DNA from: Ricinus communis
Taxonomy: Eukaryota > Streptophyta > Magnoliopsida > Malpighiales > Euphorbiaceae
DNA length: 64,000 bases
Direction of reading: 5' to 3'
Assembly: GCF_019578655.1 (NCBI RefSeq)
Contig: NC_063265.1
Location: 7,970,501-8,034,500 of the forward strand
A model generated the notes under the pieces. The model saw only the letters and a program-made list of their open reading frames with translations. It had not been told where the DNA came from and did not search any database. This document shows positions 50,016 through 63,229 of this stretch, in pieces. Position 1 is the stretch's first letter. Every line of letters begins with the position of its first letter. The position numbers and the translations under genes were made by a program.

Positions 50016-52305
50016 TGGTTGTGATGATGATAACATGTGGCGGTGGGATATCCAATCCGTACTGATATTTAATTCATCACGGATTCTGACTCACAATAAA
50101 ATAAGAGCTTCTATTACAAATCTGAACAAAATAAAAATATCAGATTCATGACAAATATCACTACTATTATCTAATAAGTACTAAATAAGGTTGTGCTAAA
50201 TTGCATTAATTTTATAAAAGTTTAACTACTGTGGTATTTTAGAGTTCTTTTTTTAATAGGCATTCTAGTTTATGTTGTTTTAAAATATAACTTAAATGAT
50301 TGTATATCAAATTTAATGAAAGAGTAAAAGATTATATGTTCATTCAAAATTGACAGCTTCTTGTAATTAAAGGCAAGAGTTAGGGACAATATGATCATTG
50401 TAAGTCACTTAATGGAACAATGCTAACTTTGATTAAACGAATTTCTAAGAATTGACTAACGGAAGGACTAAAATGCTATGTATTATAAATACGAGGTACT
50501 AAAGTTCCTAATTCTAAAATAGCAAGGACCAAAGCGGCTATGAAGGAAAACTTCAAGCATCACAGTAATTGTCACATCACCGTTATTGTCACATCTTCAA
50601 ACTACAAAATCTCGTTGCCTTAATCGGTTGCACTGTCCTGCTTCTTCCTTACAGAAAATCCCCAAATTGCAACCACCACATCCCTAATGTCTATTTCAGA
50701 TGTTCCTATAATTGCTTAGAAAGTGAAGGAAACACATTTTAAAACGCTTCTCAAATATACAAAAAAATTCCTCTAAAAACAATATTATTATTAAGGTTGA
50801 GGGACCTCGATGGAAGCGCACCCGTAGACTCAAGCACCTGAATCTCGATTTCCAGCTAATTAAAGATGAGGAGAGTGGAGAGCGTGGTTCAGTTCCAGGA
50901 AGTCCAACAATGCCATCTGGACCTCCCTCAGCCACGTCGAAAATTTGATAATAGGCGTCACCAAGGGATATCGCTACAAGATACGGTTTGTCTATGCTCA
51001 CTTTCCTATCAATGTTTCCATCACGAACTCCAACTTTGCCATTAAAATCCTCAACTTCCTTGGTGACAAGCAGGTATTATACCAGTATGCGTCTTTCTTA
51101 TTCTTTTATTTCTATTACTCGCTCTTACATGCCCCAATTTGTTTATGACCAATGCCTTGCTTGATGTACCAGCAGAGCTTAGACCTTTTAGCCATTCTAT
51201 TTAATTAATCGAACGTTGTCATTTTTATTGTTGGTATACTCGGTGTGATTTGAGTTATGCTAAATGTTTTGGTGATTTTGGTCTTTTATACTGAGATGTA
51301 GTTATAAACATGCAGCTGATTCACAGTATGCTCACTTGCATTTCTATGCTCTGCTGCTTTGTGAGATAGATATAAATTAGGGATTTGTTGTTCAGCTTTT
51401 GGGAATTTTATGCAAGGAAGAAGAACATTGCAACAAATTAAGGTAACTCAGATTTTAGTGGGTCCCACATGTCTAGTGTGCATGTGTTGAGTGTAGAAAC
51501 TGGGACCTGTTTTGCCACATCAGCCAAAAAACAAACCGAAGCTAGTGTTATACTAACAGAAGGGCGTACGTTTTATTTATCTTGAAAAGGCCTATTGAGA
51601 ACGAAAGAAAAAAAAGTATATAAGGGCTCAGTTGGTCAATGGACGATAGTTCAAGGGCGCGGATGTACCTTTGCCCCAATGTACGGCATATAAAAGTTAG
51701 ATAGTGATATAACTAATATATTCTGTAATATCTAAGATTAGTCTGTTGATATCCCATCCAAAAAGAAAAAGATTAATATGTTGATAATTGATATACAATT
51801 CTTGAATTAAAAATTAATCAATAAATAATGGCTAGTGGACATAAAGTTGCTTCTGCAACCGGGGTTTCTTTTAACCGAATGTGAGCCATGCCAGCAATCA
51901 CTGCACAAGTAGGGGCAATTGATTGTCATTTTAGTATTTTCTAAATGATGCATGGATATCATTATAAAAAAAATAGTGTTGTCTCATGAATCCTCAGTCT
52001 TTTGGCTCAGATTGGCGGCTCTATTACTAAATTGTGGGATCATCTATGTGCAAAATAAGCAACCAAGCAACTAATCCACTCAAGTCTAAATGATTACATT
52101 CCTGCTCACAAGAAAGTTTTCAACTGGGAACGAACTTTCAAGTTGATTGTATGTACAGGTAATTGCATAGTCAACTTAAGCTAACCATAATAATAACTCC
52201 TTGGGGTGAGATTATTGTGGTGAAAATCTTGCGTGATGCATATCATTAACAGCAGGAGAACTTGGTGGCTAGATTCCAGAAGCTGGAACTTGATTTTTTA
52301 GATAT
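50016..52305. other. Region between two converging genes, with the L9 pseudogene
   Basis: Lies between the storage-protein stop and the VAN3-binding-like stop. It holds the L9 pseudogene at 50.79-51.07 kb. The rest (50.0-50.78 and 51.08-52.3 kb) shows no supported gene. Confidence 0.5.
50787..51073 (+). pseudogene. Ribosomal protein L9 (60S) pseudogene fragment
   Basis: Two blocks match plant cytosolic 60S L9 in different frames. The first (about 50793-50881) reads [20 protein letters not shown] followed by [10 protein letters not shown]; the second (about 50882-51073) reads [10 protein letters not shown], then [19 protein letters not shown] and [13 protein letters not shown], ending FLGDKQ. 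The frame changes near 50880 and roughly eight family residues are missing there. The N-terminal about 25 residues and everything after FLGDKQ were not found nearby. A GT follows directly (CAG|GTATTA), so the fragment may end at a former exon border. L9 is a core large-subunit protein; this copy cannot make it. Confidence 0.82.
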
Positions 52306-55300
52306 TCAATGGACATTACAAGAATTGTATATCTCTAAGAAACTAGAAATGTTTGACATCCACACAAGTGACTGCTCTCTGTCTTCAAACAATAGCTTCA
52401 TATATCCACCATCACATTTTACGCCAAGGATATAGTACCCTTGAGCTTTCTTTTCTTTTATCATTTGCAGAATGGTATCTGGAGAAGTTCAGATCATCAA
52501 CATTAATTTCTTTGTTTTCTTTTTTCAAAAAATAAACAAGCAAACGTTTAGTTACAATTGCAGAAAGAGAAGTTAGATCTTACATTCCTTGGAGGTGGTT
52601 ATGACTCCTAAATACTTCTTTTCAAGTCTCAACATCAGTTGTCTACGCCCCAAATAGATGGATACCGACCTTAGTACTTTTTGTCCTGCTTGCAAGCAGA
52701 AGATAGCATGTTACATACACAGAAAAATATTTTGCAAAATAGTAGAATTTAACGCTATTGTACCAGAAGGGTTTCTGATTAACAATTTTGCTGCTAGTTT
52801 TACTGGCTCTTTGTTTGCTGACGTTGCTCTTGATTTAAGGGTTTCAGATCCCCTTAAACCTGCCAACACGAAAGAGTTTGGATGATTCACATTTCCTCTT
52901 TGGCCGTCGGAAAGAACTAATTAATGTAGTAGAGGCATGGCAATATAAATCCAAGTGCATATGTGATGAACATTACTTGTTGCAGCGGACGCAGTGAGAG
53001 TAATCATATCAGCAGGACTTTGAGTAGCCAGACCAGAATTGACAGCAGAGGCAACATGGGCTCTGGTTGCACCTACTGATTCTGCAGCTTCAGCACATGC
53101 ACTGGCTAGCAATGCTGTGGCATAAGCAACTACATTGCTGGTTTTCAAGTCTTCATTATGTATATCCTTGGATATTTCCATACTGGTGGCTGCAAAGCCA
53201 GCTATTGCTGCTGCCAGTTGTGCCACAGACAGGGCAGCATGTATTTTGGCTGTGAGAAGTCGTACTTCCTCCTTCTTCTTCTCTCCTCTTCGCCATTTCA
53301 TGAACACACCGGCGAGTGATTTTTGTCTTAACCATTCCTTAATGCGCTTCAAATTCATTTAGCAGAAGAAAAACTTTAGAAATTAGGTAAAACAAATTGG
53401 ATAACTAGTAACTACGCTCAGTAAGATTTTGCAAATTACCCTGTTAATAATATCAAATGATTTGCTGCTTTGTCTGACAGATTGAATGTATTTTTCAACC
53501 AAGAATCTTGTCTGTGGAAAAACACCATAAAAGAAGAAAAAGACAAAGTTATGTTTATGTTTGTCTTTTGCATAGCACCAAGCATTCTTAGGACTCTCGT
53601 AGACAAAAAGATACTCCATTTTTAATTTGCACTTAAATTAGAAAATACATATTTTTTTAGTTAACATCATTAGTTTTTATTACTATTTTTCTAAACTACA
53701 GTTAACTTTCTATAAAAGCTACCATTTCAAAATTTAAAATGTGAATATTAATTATATGTGATAATAATGTCTTATTAGAAATTTAATTAGATGATTAAGG
53801 TAAGAGTTAAATGAATGAGTGAGTATAGAGCTTAACTAATAGAATTAGATTTGAGTCTAATCAATATCAAAATGATATTAGAACTAGTTACTCGGTTGGT
53901 TAGACTTGGACTTTTATCCTTTAAAAATTAGGGACATTTACACATTTATGAAAAAGCGTGCTCAAAATTTTATTTTTACGATGATTTTATATTTTGATTT
54001 TTTTCAATTTTTTTTAATTAATTTATTTATTTATATGATTTTTTTAACTATATTATAGTATCCTTTTGATATTTTATTAATATCTTTTTAGTATATTTTT
54101 GTTACCGTTAAATATATTTTTAAATTTTATTTTAATTATATCTATATGTATTTTAAACTCTATTTGGTATATTATGGTATTTATTTTAAATATACATTTT
54201 CATGTCATCAAAATAAACTAGTTGCTAAAGAAAAGACATGTAATATCATTCAATTTATGAAGACCAAACATAAAGAAATAAAACAAAAACGATAAATATA
54301 CCTTATTTGACTGATTTAACGGTAATATAAGTTAAAAGCATATCTATTGGTATCTTATAGGTATACCTTTGATATTTTTTTTCGAACAAAATTTTAAAAA
54401 AGTAAATTCATAATAATACAAGTTAAATAAAATACTTTCGGTATTTTTTAGGTGTACTTTTAGTATTTTTTTGATAAAATTATGAAAAAATAAAATGATC
54501 TAAAATAAAAAGTGAATTCACACTAATAAGAATTAAAAATAATATCCTTTCAGTATCTTATAGTTATACTTTTAGTATTTTTTTCTTTCGATATCTTGTA
54601 AGTATATTTTTTCTGATGAAATTCTGAAAAAATAAAAAGATATAAAATAAAAGCTGGAGTCACAATAATATAAAAAATTTAAAAAATATCAATCTAGTAT
54701 CTTATATGTATATTTTTTAGTATTTTTTTCTGATAAAATTCTAAAAAAAAAAATTATATAAAAAAAAAAATTGAAAAAGAAAAGTGTAAAATAACTTCTT
54801 TTTTTTTTTTCAAAAGATAACCGTTACGTTTTTCTTTTCCAAAATATAGTGAAAATTCTACTATAAATTACTTTTCTTTCTTATTCTTTAGCGTGATGTA
54901 GGATCTCTAACAGAAACGTTTCACCTTACCTTCTATTGAAGTTAACTATAAAAGAGAGATCAGTACCCATATCTTATTTGCCAAGCTTGCTGAATTTAAG
55001 TAATTGGTTTGAGCTGCATGTGCTTCTGCATCATTTACTTGGACCTGGACTATTCCATCCTCCTCCAAATCACTGTCATAGACTCCCTTCTCTTCCTCAT
55101 GCCTCTCTGAACCATGCTTGACATCAACATCCAATATCTGGTTCTGTGAAATGACACAGGATTTCGCCTTAGAAGAAGAAACCGAAGTTTATAGCTTATT
55201 CAAGCATTAAGATTTCTTTAAACAACACTATTAACTGAAGAAATGTTTTAGCTATTGTTTATTCCGTACATTTGATGATGAGAATGTGTGTAGGAAGTTA

Positions 55301-55656
55301 GAAGCAGTTGGGCTCCAAGAGCGACACAGAAACTTCATGGTATTCATAGGAATATCCAAAGACTCATAACAAGAACGGCTGGATTCTTTACTTCTCCTTC
55401 TCATTTCCTTACCAGTTCTTGTGCAGCACTGCTCAAACTTTCCATTCTTATTGAGGAAAGAAAAAATTGTCAGAAATTAACATCATTAATCAGCTGTAAA
55501 AGAAATAATTCTCTCAATAAATAGATGAATAAACATAAGGTTTATGGAACTTGTTATATACATCTGCGCTATTAGACTCACTTTGTAAGTTGGTAATTCT
55601 TGCTGAGTTTTGAAGTAGACTCTTCCTTGGGTCACTGCTCTTGGAGATTCTTCCAT
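52306..55656 (-). CDS. VAN3-binding protein / FORKED-like (DUF828 plus PH-like region), 8 exons
   Basis: Exons 55656-55582, 55446-55270, 55143-54967, 53511-53440, 53346-52977, 52859-52764, 52685-52584 and 52478-52306 join in phase to 413 residues. The family binds the ARF-GAP VAN3/SFC and acts in vesicle traffic for auxin canalisation and leaf-vein patterning. Matching parts are MKFLCRSWSPTAS (residues 62-74, usually MEFLSRSWS...), the Ala-rich block LLTAKIHAALSVAQLAAAIA, the SVGATRAHVASAV block, LRGSETLKSRA, and a C-terminal PH-like part (SVSIYLGRRQLMLRLEKKYL to FLEIYNS). The PH part is shorter and more divergent than usual, and the typical WLRERE segment reads WLRQKS. Exon 6 and the 78-nt intron after it are the weakest calls. 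Intron 3 (1.45 kb) hosts a dispersed repeat. It may be a fast-evolving family member or an early pseudogene, although no frame break is seen. Confidence 0.78.
53935..54840. repeat. AT-rich dispersed repeat, copy 2, in an intron of the VAN3-binding-like gene
   Basis: Second copy of the repeat at 41.36-42.19 kb, in the same orientation, filling most of the 1.45-kb intron 3 of the minus-strand VAN3-binding-like gene. Shared markers include AAAACGATAAATATAC, AAATTCATAATAATACAAGT and AAAATAATATCCTTTC. Internal subrepeats of a GTATCTTATAGGTATAC type recur about every 90-120 bp. The host exons on both sides remain in phase. Confidence 0.75.
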
Positions 55657-58171
55657 AATATGCAATCAAGACTGGTCAAGTTCTAATTAGTCGATGACTG
55701 TTTTTTCTTGAATAATAAAAACAAACGACTTTTCAACTGGGTATTTATCCAGTTAAGAGCAGATTCTCAAGAGAATTTTCTTATTGTTTTTATGTAGGTA
55801 AAGAGCATGGATAGAAAATGACAAAAAAAAAGAAAAGAAAAAAAGAAAAAGCTTAGAGTTTCTAAATGAGGAAAGATCATAGAAATGCTGTAAGAGAAGA
55901 ATCTGAGATTAAAGAGAGAATCAAACACTAATTAATCTCTCTAAGTGGAAAGGTCATTATGGGAAGATATTCCCAAAAGTGGAATGAAATGGACAATTTA
56001 TAGCTAAAACTCGAACGCATTCTACAAGTGGAAACAATGCACGTGGAAGGGAATAACAACTTGCACATTCTCATTTCCCAAACCCAAAATTATTTTAGGA
56101 GTCGATGTATATATTATACCTAAACATTCTTCGAAACCTGAGAATCTTGGAAGCTTAAGGTGCACTTAAAGAAAAATTAAACAATTTAATTAAGGAGCTC
56201 TTTATTTAGTTATTTGATTATTATAATGATGATTATACGCAAGTAAGAATATCCGGATCCAAGGTTGAGATCAAGTAGACCATGACATAATGATAAAATT
56301 CAACCTTATATATATATATATATATATATAATTCACGGAAATTCAGGTATAAAATTCAAGGAGATTTAAGAGACCGTGAATTACACAACAAATGATAGCT
56401 ATATCTTTTATATTCATTATCGATAAAATCGATATTCTATCAATCATAAAAATGATATAATATTTATTAGTTAATAAAGAGAAAATGACATCACCAAAAA
56501 AAACAATGAGAAAATAATTTGAATCTAATATTTTTTTTCTTTAGAAAAAAATATTTTTATCTTTTTAATTAGCCGTGAAAGTGTTAAAATAATTTATTTT
56601 CAAAACAATTGAATAAATAATAATATTATTTTAAAATACTTCCGTTTTTGTAAGCAATTTGTTCTCTCGTCTCTCTTAATACAGTGATATTAAAAGAAAA
56701 GAAAAAGGTTTGGCTTTTGAGGTGCAAACCAAGTAGTTACTTATTGATGCTAGAGCTATACAATATACATACATGCTTCTATATTGAGTCGGCAAATCTG
56801 TTGTTTCAGTGAACGAAGGTTCAAACCAAATAGGTACCCATTTTCATGATCAAGAACGACATTAATCTTGGGAACTACTGTATGCTTTATGATACTCTCA
56901 CCTTATGTAAAGTTTGGGAAAGATTTATTTAGCTTAGCCTATTGCAGATGAAAGTGCAAGAGCTGTTTTGGGAATCCCGAAGATCACGAATAGCAGCATT
57001 CTGGGAAAGAAGAAAGTTGTGGTGACCTGACCTTAAACCCAACGAGCTGGAGAGAAACCATACGTTCGGAGCCATAATACATAGGACAGAGGTAAAATAA
57101 ATGCATAGAAACCTCATCAGCCGCACATCTAAATCTTAGCTCCTGCTTCTTTTTTTGTTTGTTTTCACAACTGGTAGGTACTCCATGATGTTCCTCGTAT
57201 GCAGCTCATAGTTTCGCTAAAATCCTCTTTCCCCTAGTTTCCTTTGTAGGCCGTTCGCCTCGGATAAAAGAAAAAAGCCTACTGTTACATATGGGTTAAT
57301 GGAAAAATAGGAGACCTCGGTACTTGTATTGTAGCCCAATTGTACTTATCATATTCTTGGCCTTTTTCTTTCTTCTTCTTTTTTAAAGAATATTTTCGTT
57401 TTGCGGATTGATCAGGTTTATGTCACATTTGCATCATCGAACTAAGGCTCAATCAAGTGTAGTAATTAAGGTTTTCCTACGTTGCGCGGAGTGAAGGCTT
57501 CACCGGAGCAGATATGTTAACTAAATTTCGCTTCTTGTTGCCATTATTATTATTATTATTATTATTATTTAGTATATAAGCTTTTCTTTTTTATAACAAA
57601 TATTGAGAAAATTGGATCAATTACTATCATTAATGTTTAATGTAATTTGGATTCTATGTATATTTAGTATACTTCTCAATTATTTTTATATTTAATCAAA
57701 TAAAATTGAATAATGCTCGGCCTTAATCTTACACGCTAATTTTTGTAGTTTAAATACTTAAATTAACAAAAAGAATAGCTCATACACTAACAACAAAAAT
57801 TAAGAAGTAGGGGGATTCTATGTGCAATTTATCCTAATAATTATCAAATGTTTTAAGCTAAGTATTCTACCGAAACAAACAGGGCCTAAACCTTTTTTTT
57901 TTCTTTCCCTCCAGAACCCTGAAAGCTTCTGATTCCTTTGAATGCTATAATAATAATCTATGCACTTCCCTCCTTCTAATGGCTAGGGTTTCTTTCCGAT
58001 TGTTAGTCATGTCTAAAACATAAAAGATAACATTATCAACTGACTCGATCTTCATTAACTAATTGCAACTGCTATTTCACTTCAATATCATTTATATTAT
58101 TCAGAAAGTTAGGGTTTCGACTTCGATTATCAATTACCTGGACATAGAGAGAAATATAAACTATCTGCGTC
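55657..58171. other. Divergent promoter region of the VAN3-binding-like gene and SWC2
   Basis: Two genes point away from each other across 2.5 kb. Contents: an AT microsatellite at about 56307-56330, an ATT repeat at 57543-57569, and a GC-richer patch at 56.93-57.13 kb without a recognisable product. No gene was supported. Confidence 0.5.
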
Positions 58172-61100
58172 ATGGAGAACTCTAAAGAAGAAGATGCATC
58201 GATAGTGTTTCTCGATCGAGCCTCCCGTCAAACCAGAGGAAAACGGTAAATTTCTTTTGGAATCTATATGGCGATTTTTTTAATCTATATCGAAAGAGAG
58301 TTGTTCTTTTTTTCTTCTGTTAAAAAATTTACGGCTAAAATTTTAACTTCGGTGCTCTTTTTCAACTATAGGATGAACAAGTTGCTTGATGAGGAAATTG
58401 AAGAGGATGAGTTGTTTTGGAGTCAGGATGCTCTTAAAGAGGTCAAATTTTCATTTTTTTTTTTTTTGTTAATAGTTTAATTTTTTTTCTTCTTTATTCC
58501 CGTGCATAAGAGTGGGTCCGTAGTTAAATGTTCAAAATTGTACCTAGAACGATTGAACAGATTTTTAAATAGTATGACACCTGTGGTCTTAATTTTTTGT
58601 TTTTGTTGTTTTTTTTAGGAAGAGAATGATAATAATTATGAAGCAGAACAGGAGGTTGCTGATGAGTTTGATAGCGATTTTGATGATGATGTGAGCTTTT
58701 CTTTTGCCATATGTAACTCTATTTCTTTTTTATACTTCCTATCTTGGACTTTAGTTGTCTTTTTAATGCAATGATTATTATTTCCAACTTTAGTAAGCAT
58801 GAATACTGCTGCCTTCTGTTGGTACTAGGAGTCTGAACCAGATGAAGAAGCTGAGGATGTTCCCAGTGAAAGGTTTAGCATCTCTATGCTGAAGCAAGCT
58901 ATTTACCTTTTTTTTTTCCTCCACATTTTGGGTCTTTCTCTAATTGTTGACATTTCATTTTAAAGGAAACAAACAAAGAAACGGCTTATTTATCCTGGAA
59001 AGCCTCCGACAAAGAAGAAAAAGAAAAAGAAAGTTCTGTCGAAATTAGATAGGCCTTCTAAAGATGAAAAAACAGCAGAAGAGTCTAGTGCCCCAGAACA
59101 TCGTGATGTCTCTGATGATGTTGAAGGCGAGAGAATAGTGAGGAAATCTACAAGAACATCAGTCATTGTTAAGCAAGCTGAGAGAGATGCAATACGTGCA
59201 GCTCTGCAGGCAACAATGAAGGTCAGTTATTTAAAAGAGAGTATTGTTTCTTTCGGTGAGAATTTAATCCAGCATTTTGCTCTATTTTCAGAGATCATAT
59301 TATTCAGATCCAGAATCTGTCAAGAAACACTAGATTCAAGGACTTGCAAATATGGATAACGGATTATTTATCCAATAGGAGAACTAAATTAGCTTTATCG
59401 GGTTTAATTCTTAAGGAGTATGCCTGTCAAAGAAGTCTCTTAGTTTTTCACGGATTAATTAAATGCGACTTTCTGTCATCAGTCAATTATTCGGTCCAAT
59501 AGCCTAAACACTGAATATCCTAATAATCTCTATGCAAGATTTTCTGAAAATAGAAATGAATTATTTCCACTCGTCAAACTAGAAATTCTATATAAAATTT
59601 TGACTATTCAACTTTAAATATTCAGCCTTCTAATTCAGTCAAATTTTTTAACTTGTAAGCAGCCAATAAAAAGGAAAAAGGAAGGTGAAGAGAAGAGGAT
59701 GACACAAGAAGAAATGCTTCTTGAAGCAGCTCAAACAGGTATAGACCATGATACGTTGGTTGTTTTAAACTTCTTTTCTAGTTGTTCGAAGTTGCTATGC
59801 TGGTTTCTAATTTCACATGATCTCAAGTTAAGCTTTGCATGTCATAATTGTGCAGAAATCATGAACTTGAGAAACTTAGAGCGTGTTTTGGCTAGGGAAG
59901 AAGAAGTTAAGAAAAGAGCAATAGTGCACAAAGCTGTCTACAATGGCCCGCAGATAAGATATTTCTCTAAAGATGGTATGTTATGTACCCAATAAAATGA
60001 ATATGCATCTATTAGTATCCATCATTTTGATGTTTGTTATTAGACCAGTATGTTAATGACTCAATGCATAAGTTGCTTGCAGGTTGTTCGTACCTAGAAT
60101 TCAAAGGAGTGTCATTTCGGTCAGAAATTTCAGTGGCATCTGTTCCATGTAAGTTGAAGTATAAGTTTATGTGCTTTTTAGTGGAAATAGTCCCTGGTGA
60201 AAATCAGTTTTACTATTGATAAATGGGCTTGGGTAGAACTCATTTCCAAAAGCTAGCTCAAAGGAAGAGAGTGCCCAATCCATTTACATACACTATAACA
60301 GGCCAGTAACCAAGCGATGTGGGATAAATATAACTTCTAACAACCATCATTATGTTCTAAGTTAAATTTAATTGGAGCTATTCTTTGGGTATTAGTTGAG
60401 TTTTATTTTTAATATATTACTGAAGAAGACTGTTGTTATTGATAGATATAGTAGCCTGTCTTTGATCACAAAATTAGGATCGCTATTTTCCAATAGTTCT
60501 TGCTCTGTAATTGATTGAGTGCACATGATCATACGCTCTGCCACAAGGGTTTGCTTGAACATTTATAGAAAAGCTGAATCAGTTGAAGGATTATATTCTA
60601 AATAGGTTTGAACATTTTTTTATAATTTTTAAACTAAATTGTTGAAGGAATCATAGTTTACTTTAAGTTTTATAACAAACATTTATTGCTTAATTGACAA
60701 ACATATACTGCATACTTAATATTCCTAAATATGTAAAAAAAGTTAATCTTAAATAATCGTTGTTCACTTAATCATTATTCCTAAAATATGTTAAAAACCT
60801 AATCCTAAATAAGTTTATGTTTTCCTAACAAGGGAGTGGCTTGGCTGGCTTGTATTCTCAAGTTTGAATCTCTTTGTCCACCATTTGCACATATTGGTGG
60901 GAGTTCATCACTTCTGTGGTGAGAGAGATGTTAGGGGTGACTACCTCTGCTATGGAGTCCACAACCTATTAAACCTCCAATGAGCCAAAATAAAGTTCTA
61001 GTTTATTTTCATGATTAAGTATTTCATCATTTTCTTATACTATCAGTCGCCCATAAATTCAAATTGAAATTCTATAGCATAAAAACTTTTATTTCAAAAG

Positions 61101-63229
61101 ATACTTATTTATGAGTTAATTCATGTGCAAAGCACGTACTGATTAACTAGTTAAAGGAAAGCAACATGACATGTTCCTTTTGCATTGACTTTCTGAACTG
61201 GAACATAGAATTTGAGCTTAGCACTTGAAGTGAGATGCCTATTACCAATAGGAATTTGGTATCACTCTTTCAAGGGATGGAAGAGGATTTAGAGAGATTA
61301 AAAAGAAGTCCCCATACCATTTCCCTTTCTATGGAATGAGATGCCAGCGAACATTAATGAACATCTTTGGTTTATGGTTTTCAAAAGCTGTCTCTTTAAA
61401 TGACTAAATTTTTCAGGCCTTCAGGTTGGGGCATGTTGAAGAGAGTTGGTACTGGTAGTAGTTGGTTTTGGAATTTATATATGGTTCATATACTTTGACA
61501 CTTGGAACTCTTGATTTATATTCTTTTAGTATGGTTTTGGTTTTGATTTTTATTTAATCCTTTTCCAGATCCAGAGAAGGCTGTGTGTGCTATAACAGGC
61601 TTGCCTGCCAAGTAAGAGCTTATTTTCATGTTGTGGTTAATTATTACATGTTTGAGGTATCAGTTTGAGCCAACATATTGTTGCAATATAATGAACTGAG
61701 ATGAGATTTTATAAGCAACTGCAGAGTTGTTGCTCTTTAGTTGGTATTTCCTCTCCTTGTGTTTGATTATTGTAAGTTTTAAGCAATCTAGTAATTAAAT
61801 ATCTGTAGTTGATAAAGTAACTATTACTTTCTCTTTTGGTCAGTCAGTTATTCGTTGATGATTCTGCACTTGCAGAATACTAATATTTTTGAGCTTGTAG
61901 CCAGACCAGCATCCATTTTGAGGGGATGGTGTGGTGGTTGGCAAGTAGCTTCCAGTGCCCTTAGATTGAACAGAAGAGTGTCAATGAGACCAGGATAGGA
62001 CAAAAAAATATGAGTGGCTGATCCTGCATTCTTTTCCTAACTTAAAGACTTCACAGTAATTGGGTGGTTGTTAAACGCATATACTTGGTTTTGATTCAAA
62101 ATTAGAAAATTAAAATTGCATCTCTTAAGCATTATTTTCAGTGGAGTGGTCCAATGCCTGCTGATAAGTTAGATGCAACTAACTAACATCTCCAAAATCA
62201 AGGGATTTTCTACTTTTTCTTCACCTATGAGATTTTATCGACTTTTGTTCAGCAAATTAATGAAGTGTTGGCACTGGCGTGCTACACAACTTTGGGATCA
62301 CTTTGTCGGTTGTTTATTTTGAACAATTAAATCTTCAATAATATTGCTATGCTTAATGGCTGACCATTGTGCTTAAATTATGTATTTATCCTGTAGGTAT
62401 CGCGACCCAAAGACAGGGTTAGCTTATGCAACAAAAGAAGCTTTTAAAATTATTCGTAAGCGGTATGGCTTCTCTTCCTCTCCGTCCCTCACCGACGATA
62501 TCGTGGAACATGTTTGACATTTTGCTGGCTAAATTCTTCTGTGTCACAATTACATTATTCCCTTTCAGTAAATTCTGTCTGTGGTCTAATCAAAGAGAAG
62601 TGCCTAGGTGGAAAGAGTAAGAGTATTAGGGTGAGGCAGTAATCACTGATAAAGTCCTAAGGGGTGCAGTCCGATAGTAGATTAGGTTTAATGGAATGAT
62701 ATCTACCCTCTTGTGGAGTTTTTAAATTCTTCATTTCACTCGTAATACGGCCTTTAAAATGATTATATATATATTCTTGATAAGTCCGTAATGGTTCTTG
62801 GAAACATTATTTATATTTTGGGCTGTGAGCTGGAACGGTTTATCGATTCTGGCTAAGAAAATATTTTATTGGAAGTAGATGCTGGTAAGTAATACGTCAT
62901 ATGATAGTCCAGATAATGTAAGCACATGTGTGTACTAGACTTTTCATAAGCAGTTGGAGATACAGTATTGATGCTTTTGGATTTGTCTGGGTTAATTTTG
63001 ACGGGACTTTTCCTCAACTTCTCATGTTGGGTGGTTTTACAGGTTTGTGGAAGAAAATACTGTCATAAAGGAGATGGACATGGGAGCTCTGTCTGATTCA
63101 CTCAATGGGAAAGGGTTCATGGGCAGAAGGAAGCGAATGTCAAGTTCAAACAGAAGAAAGATGCCAAATTTATTATACTTGTCTCAGTTTGGCAAGGCTC
63201 CTACTATAGAAATAGACTCTTCAGAATAG
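58172..63229 (+). CDS. SWC2: SWR1 complex subunit 2 (YL1/Vps72 homologue), 11 exons
   Basis: Exons 58172-58245, 58372-58441, 58619-58690, 58829-58872, 58966-59221, 59663-59738, 59856-59975, 60083-60148, 61569-61611, 62397-62462 and 63043-63229 join in phase to 357 residues. The protein is the H2A.Z-H2B-binding subunit of the SWR1 remodeller, which swaps H2A for H2A.Z. The N terminus has the YL1 signature (LDRASRQTRGKRMNKLL, then ELFWSQ) followed by acidic stretches and a Lys7 basic patch after PPT, the histone-variant grip. The C-terminal YL1_C motif is KYRDPKTGLAYATKEAFKII (274-293). The length matches plant SWC2. Intron 8 (1.42 kb) and intron 9 (0.79 kb) are the longest. The start gives MENSKEEDASIVFLDRAS, with no in-frame alternative seen upstream. 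Confidence 0.93.

Noticed and set aside
50696..51001. 101-codon minus-strand frame
   Set aside because: Antisense shadow of the L9 pseudogene.
52658..52885. Plus-strand open frame with a CPAC motif
   Set aside because: It is the antisense of exons 6 and 7 of the minus-strand VAN3-binding-like gene, which explain the sequence.
56929..57126. GC-richer minus-strand frame upstream of SWC2
   Set aside because: No family resemblance and no partner exons with matching phase.
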